Of a DNA stretch of 34,143 nucleotides, positions 30,944 to 34,143 are shown in pieces (position 1 is the first letter of the stretch; every line of letters begins with the position of its first letter). Origin of the DNA: a virus; the IMG/VR virus record IMGVR_UViG_3300020473_000075, positions 1 through 34,143 of that record; one strand, written 5' to 3'. The position numbers and the translations under genes are program-made. The notes under the pieces are model-generated. The model ran no database searches, was not told where the DNA came from, and saw only the letters and a program-made list of their open reading frames with translations.

Positions 30944-31409
30944 TCACAAGATCGAGAACTTGAATCGCCCTCAGTCTCATGGATATCCCTGCACCTATCG
31001 GTGCGACGTAGGGGTTAAGCCAACTCGACACTCGAAGTTTAGAACCTGACCAAACCTCTATGTTTTCCATTGGCGTACCCTGACTGTCGTAGAGGGGTAT
31101 GCGTGGCTTGGCTTTAGCCTTCGACTTAAACTTAAACTGTACGGCACCAGTCGGATTGCCGTCATCGTCTTCTTCGTCTTGGTAGGGACGAGGTGCTTCC
31201 TTTACTTTCTTCTTACCTTCGCTCTTTAGATCAGACACAAGCTCATCGATCTGATCCTCGATGGTTTCGATAAAAGGTTTGGCATCCTCTTTATCTAAGA
31301 CGAGAGTTACAGAGAACTCACCGTCTGCATCCCACTTATAATTAGGTTTCGTAATCCAGCACCATTTAGCAACGCCTGCTGGTGAGGTGTATTGTAATCC
31401 TCTTTTCAA
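30801..31409 (-). CDS. Single-stranded DNA-binding protein (T7 gp2.5-like)
   Basis: This 202-aa protein (T7 gp2.5 is 232 aa) starts at TTG 31409, eight bases behind GGAG. The OB-fold region includes WCWITKPNYKWDADGEFSVT and SWLNPYVAPIGAGISMRLRA (about 131-150), followed by VQVLDLV-like strands. The acidic tail ESEETTDEMDSEEDF with C-terminal Phe is the hallmark that binds polymerase and helicase. It directly follows palindrome G behind the RNA polymerase. Confidence 0.92.
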   Translation of the reverse strand: MKRGLQYTSPAGVAKWCWITKPNYKWDADGEFSVTLVLDKEDAKPFIETIEDQIDELVSDLKSEGKKKVKEAPRPYQDEEDDDGNPTGAVQFKFKSKAKAKPRIPLYDSQGTPMENIEVWSGSKLRVSSWLNPYVAPIGAGISMRLRAIQVLDLVSGGANGMEGFGFETEEEGYVRRDEDVSKESVSESEETTDEMDSEEDF

Positions 31410-31428
31410 AATAGGTTCTCCGAATAGG

Positions 31429-31454
31429 TAATTCCGAAGCTAACTTCGGTTTTA
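31429..31454. repeat. Dispersed palindrome copy G (behind RNA polymerase)
   Basis: Stem CCGAAG (31434-31439), loop CTAA, stem CTTCGG (31444-31449), left flank TAATT and right flank TTTTA. It overlaps the RNA polymerase stop codon and stands 20 bases upstream of the SSB start. T7 has a promoter pair and an RNase III site in this interval. Confidence 0.85.
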
Positions 31455-33929
31455 TGAGAAGAAGTGATCTGACTTCAGAACACTTTCGATATTAAAATCC
31501 CCTCGCTTCGGTACGTCTGGTAAACGATCATGAAACTTAGAAGAAAGAAGGGGTTTAAGATGGTCCCTAATTGCCTGTAGGTGATCGGTGTCACGATACA
31601 GTTCGACAAACGCCTCACGGGTACACTGACTGAGTATCGGAGTATCAACGGCAGTGGTTCCGTAGCTGTCGTGGATCATACAGAACGCCTGCACACCCTG
31701 ATCCATCGCCTTGTTCATCGTCATGTACATGGCACTGGCATCAAGTGAGTGAATGAAGTTCGCAGCGATACCGTTGACCATCGCATGACGGTCATAGCGG
31801 TACTTCGTAGACACATTCAAGGAAAGTCGAATCGAGTCACCAAGCAGGCGCATCTTCACCCGACTAGGCTTCATGTCGTGGTAAGCCTGTCGAACGTACA
31901 TGCCTGTCGGTGTGATCCAAGAGATCGGTATGCCGTGTTGAAGACAGACACTGGTCAGGTCTTGCAGGTATTTCATACCCACCATAGCACTTCCGACAGT
32001 CTGCTTGATCGATGCCCATATCTCATTCGTCAACCAGATGGCTTGCTTGAAATATTTTCCACCAAAAGGCTCGGGGATTCCTTGGTCGAGACGATCAGCA
32101 ATCCACTCATCGATACCATCTGTCATCGAGAATCGCTTGGCACCGTAGGATAGCGTCATCGTTGGCGTCTTTGCCAAGGCACGATCCAATCCGTAGTCCA
32201 ACCAGCCTTGCGCTATCTCTTTACCTTCGAGGTCAAGCTCAACGATACGCTTCAGTCGATCTATGAGAATGTCGAGCGCCGCTACGTAGGCATCTCCCGG
32301 TTTGTCGCCGGGTGCTAGGTTCACCAACTCTGCGGCAACGGGATCGAGCAGGTTCGCTGCCCAGTGTTGTATCGAATTGCATGTCCCGTCACGCATGACC
32401 GGGAGTGTCGTATAGAATGCGCTGCCGTCACGCTTCCATCCTAGCCACTCCTTACAGAAGGCGAGGGCTGTGAAAGATTTCTTCCCAGCCTCACACCAGA
32501 ACCTGTTATCGAACGGGTTGTCGCCTGCCTTACAGATTTCTTCGGAGTGCTGCTCGATCCACTCAACACGTTCATCGAGTGTGCCTTTGTCCTCTCCAAA
32601 GAGTGAAGCGCCGTAGATAGCAAGCTCTCTGGCACCCTCGTCGGTCATCGCCTTGCCTTCTGCGTCACCAAACCTCAACAGACTACGACCAAGGTCAGCG
32701 CCTTGCGGCTGAAGGTACGATGTCATTGGATATGCCCGGCCTCGAAAGTCACAGGTGTAGACAAAGTACATTTCGTCGTGGTGACAGAATTGTTGCGCGA
32801 CCCTCAACGTATCGCCAACAAGGCGACGATGGCTTTTGCTTCTCGCCTTCTTGGTTCGAGCTTTCACCGCTTCATGCTTCCACAGCTTCCGCGCTTCAGC
32901 GTTGGTCTCAATGTCGTGTGGCTTCGGTGGTAAGATCACTTCGCCTTGCGCTGGCAATCGACCAAGAGTGCTTTCATTATCCCAAAGTTCTTGCACGACC
33001 TTGAGCATGTCCGCATCGACACGCCATCGAGTGTCTTGCAGAGCGTTGATCGGTCGAAGCATATCGGACAGATCGAAATTGCTCAGTTCATGTAGATACT
33101 CAGTAGAGCGTGCCTTTATGAGCGCAGGTTGTTTGATGTTTGGTGTAATGTACCCACCCGTCATGTTTTTCGACGGGTCTCGATCAGGCATCACACCACC
33201 CCAAGGACGAGGACGCACCACCATCGGCAGGTACTCGGGTTCGTTGAGACCTTGGAGGAAATCTTTGTGACTGATCCACTTCACTGCCTGTTCCGACAGT
33301 TCGATACACCACTGCTTCTTCTTCTGTGTATCCTTGCGGTAAATCTCGATCAGATCGGTATGGTCATGGATAGCCTCAAGCATACGAACGCCGACCATCG
33401 CTTTCTGTTTCTGTGTCCAAAGCCTCAAGTCTATGCCGTGTGTTGTAGCTGACTGAAATAACTTTCGACGCTTGTAGCGGTAGCCGAAACTCCGCGAGAA
33501 CACATCAGCGTATGTGATTTTGTAGAGTTGCGGGTTCGCTTCCTCAAAGATACGCGCCTTGATTTCATCTTCGATCTTGCGACCAACATCAGACGCAACT
33601 TTAGTTAAACTCGTAGACTTGAAGGTTGAGTTCAGCATAGCTGACAAAGCTATACCCGCTGTGACATCTGGTTCGATCATCTGAAGCAGTTTAATTGCCT
33701 CGACCTTTCGACCAGCTTTGCCGTTCTCCATGATGTCTGTGGTCTGTTCACGTATCGAAGCGGCAATCGTATCGATGTAGTGAGCAACCATTGCACGACC
33801 TGATTTGGTCATGCTCATGTTCTCTGATTCTTTGAGTTGTTTGTTGCGCGACTTCACTCTCTCGATGCCGCGCTGTCTCGATTGCTTTTCGAGAGCAATC
33901 TGTTCGTTAAATTTTGTTCCTAAATCCAA
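31452..33929 (-). CDS. T7-type single-subunit DNA-directed RNA polymerase
   Basis: This 825-aa protein (T7 gp1 is 883 aa) would transcribe the middle and late genes from phage promoters. Catalytic elements are motif A RDGTCNSIQHW (Asp about residue 513), the O-helix region LAKTPTMTLSYGAKRFSM (about 585-602) and motif C MIHDSYG (about 750). The DFRGRAYPMTSYLQPQGADL block (about 390-410) is also typical. It ends in SDHFFS, comparable to the aromatic C-terminus of T7. The start is TTG 33929, with AGAGGA seven bases upstream; this ribosome-binding site is inside a perfect 7-bp hairpin. The next in-frame Met is residue 38. Confidence 0.96.
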   Translation of the reverse strand: MDLGTKFNEQIALEKQSRQRGIERVKSRNKQLKESENMSMTKSGRAMVAHYIDTIAASIREQTTDIMENGKAGRKVEAIKLLQMIEPDVTAGIALSAMLNSTFKSTSLTKVASDVGRKIEDEIKARIFEEANPQLYKITYADVFSRSFGYRYKRRKLFQSATTHGIDLRLWTQKQKAMVGVRMLEAIHDHTDLIEIYRKDTQKKKQWCIELSEQAVKWISHKDFLQGLNEPEYLPMVVRPRPWGGVMPDRDPSKNMTGGYITPNIKQPALIKARSTEYLHELSNFDLSDMLRPINALQDTRWRVDADMLKVVQELWDNESTLGRLPAQGEVILPPKPHDIETNAEARKLWKHEAVKARTKKARSKSHRRLVGDTLRVAQQFCHHDEMYFVYTCDFRGRAYPMTSYLQPQGADLGRSLLRFGDAEGKAMTDEGARELAIYGASLFGEDKGTLDERVEWIEQHSEEICKAGDNPFDNRFWCEAGKKSFTALAFCKEWLGWKRDGSAFYTTLPVMRDGTCNSIQHWAANLLDPVAAELVNLAPGDKPGDAYVAALDILIDRLKRIVELDLEGKEIAQGWLDYGLDRALAKTPTMTLSYGAKRFSMTDGIDEWIADRLDQGIPEPFGGKYFKQAIWLTNEIWASIKQTVGSAMVGMKYLQDLTSVCLQHGIPISWITPTGMYVRQAYHDMKPSRVKMRLLGDSIRLSLNVSTKYRYDRHAMVNGIAANFIHSLDASAMYMTMNKAMDQGVQAFCMIHDSYGTTAVDTPILSQCTREAFVELYRDTDHLQAIRDHLKPLLSSKFHDRLPDVPKRGDFNIESVLKSDHFFS

Positions 33930-33935
33930 CGGTAT

Positions 33936-33959
33936 ATCCTCTGTAATGTGTCAGAGGAT
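33936..33959 (-). promoter_or_regulatory. Hairpin sequestering the RNA polymerase ribosome-binding site
   Basis: On the minus strand ATCCTCT (33959-33953), a 10-base loop and AGAGGAT (33942-33936) form a perfect 7-bp stem. The downstream arm is the Shine-Dalgarno sequence for the TTG start at 33929, and the upstream arm contains CCTC, an anti-Shine-Dalgarno copy. Closing the hairpin would block translation of the RNA polymerase; a ligand, protein, RNase or upstream folding could open it. Confidence 0.6.
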
Positions 33960-33964
33960 GGTAG

Positions 33965-34125
33965 CGAAGGTGTATTCGACACAGATGTTGGTATTGATAA
34001 GGTAGGTAGATCACTCTAGCGGTGGTGTATTAGGCATACAGCGGATTTGCAGTCCTCCGCATAGCCACTCTGCCACCGGACCTTCGTTTAATATCAATAA
34101 CTTAGCTGTGTTTCATACACCTTCG
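33965..34125. repeat. Large imperfect inverted repeat around a tRNA-like core (candidate attP)
   Basis: The 20-base arm CGAAGGTGTATTCGACACAG (33965-33984, plus strand) recurs inverted as CGAAGGTGTATGAAACACAG (34125-34106, minus strand), 17 of 20 identical. Both are followed, after 7 or 6 bases, by TATTGATA (33992-33999 and 34099-34092). Inside lie inverted CGGTGG/CCACCG (34020-34025 and 34073-34078) and a hairpin around a tRNA-Cys-like anticodon. Nested inverted arms around a tRNA-derived core are the layout expected of a tyrosine-integrase attachment site. No integrase is in the window. Confidence 0.6.
34020..34082 (-). other. tRNA-Cys-like fragment (5' half and anticodon arm only)
   Basis: On the minus strand the sequence GGCAGAGTGGCTATGC reads as a typical D arm. 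Next come an anticodon stem and the loop CTGCAAA with anticodon GCA (Cys). Downstream the T arm (GTTCGA-type loop) is absent and the acceptor strands do not match a normal cloverleaf, so this is not a functional tRNA by eye. Instead the 3' part pairs back to the 5' part as one long imperfect hairpin. It could be the host-derived core of an attachment site or a decayed tRNA gene. Confidence 0.5.
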
Positions 34126-34143
34126 ACAACCACCCAGTGGATG

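Noticed and set aside
34020-34082. A complete tRNA-Cys gene
   Set aside because: D arm and anticodon arm look right, but there is no T arm (no GTTCGA-like loop), the anticodon stem has a mismatch, and acceptor strands do not pair normally.

Overview
The window is almost the whole genome, or a near-complete prophage or contig, of a T7-like podovirus (Autographiviridae type). Every convincing gene is on the minus strand, so the phage's own left-to-right order runs from position 34143 down to 1. The diagnostic set is a single-subunit T7-type RNA polymerase, gp2.5-like SSB, endonuclease I, T7 lysozyme, gp4 primase-helicase, family A DNA polymerase, gp6 exonuclease, gp8 portal, gp9 scaffold, gp10 capsid, gp11/gp12 tail tube, gp13-gp16 internal virion proteins, a gp17-type fibre and gp18/gp19 terminase. 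A class II (B12-type) ribonucleotide reductase, a DUF3310 protein, a 3TM-family holin and modular tail adhesins with a Phage_tail_APC-type accessory protein are what one expects of marine T7-like phages of alphaproteobacteria or cyanobacteria. A partial tRNA-Cys-like sequence next to the RNA polymerase points to a bacterial tRNA-Cys as a possible integration target. The host cannot be named from the sequence alone.

Layout in phage order. (1) 34143-33930: non-coding leader holding a ~160-bp imperfect inverted repeat centred on a tRNA-Cys-like hairpin (candidate attP), then a small hairpin that covers the RNA polymerase ribosome-binding site. (2) 33929-25025: RNA polymerase, SSB, endonuclease I, amidase, primase-helicase, a 76-aa protein, DNA polymerase (apparent ATT start), a LAGLIDADG homing endonuclease wedged between polymerase and exonuclease, exonuclease, DUF3310. 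(3) 25032-22675: nucleotide module with RNR and three small unknown proteins. (4) 22662-9022: portal, a basic unknown protein, a 50-aa protein, scaffold, capsid with a strong terminator behind it, tail tube A and B, four internal virion proteins. (5) 8980-5046: three adhesin/fibre-like genes and two accessory proteins. (6) 5046-1519: small membrane proteins, holin, small basic proteins, terminase small and large subunits. (7) 1518-1: a non-coding stretch, then one 267-aa gene with its own sigma70-like promoter, structured leader and strong intrinsic terminator.

The genes are tightly packed, with many TAATG, ATGA and TTGA overlaps. Non-ATG starts are common (TTG for RNA polymerase, SSB, exonuclease, scaffold, gp13 and terminase large; GTG for RNR; apparently ATT for DNA polymerase).

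The most unusual signal is a family of short dispersed palindromes, CCGAAG-N4-CTTCGG with A/T-rich flanks. There are six full copies plus a truncated one at the first base. They sit after the RNA polymerase, before the capsid, before the tail fibre, behind terminase, and inside two coding genes, where both copies are read as Pro-Lys-Ser-Ala-Ser. No integrase, direct terminal repeat or CRISPR array is visible, so some sequence between the two window ends is probably missing.
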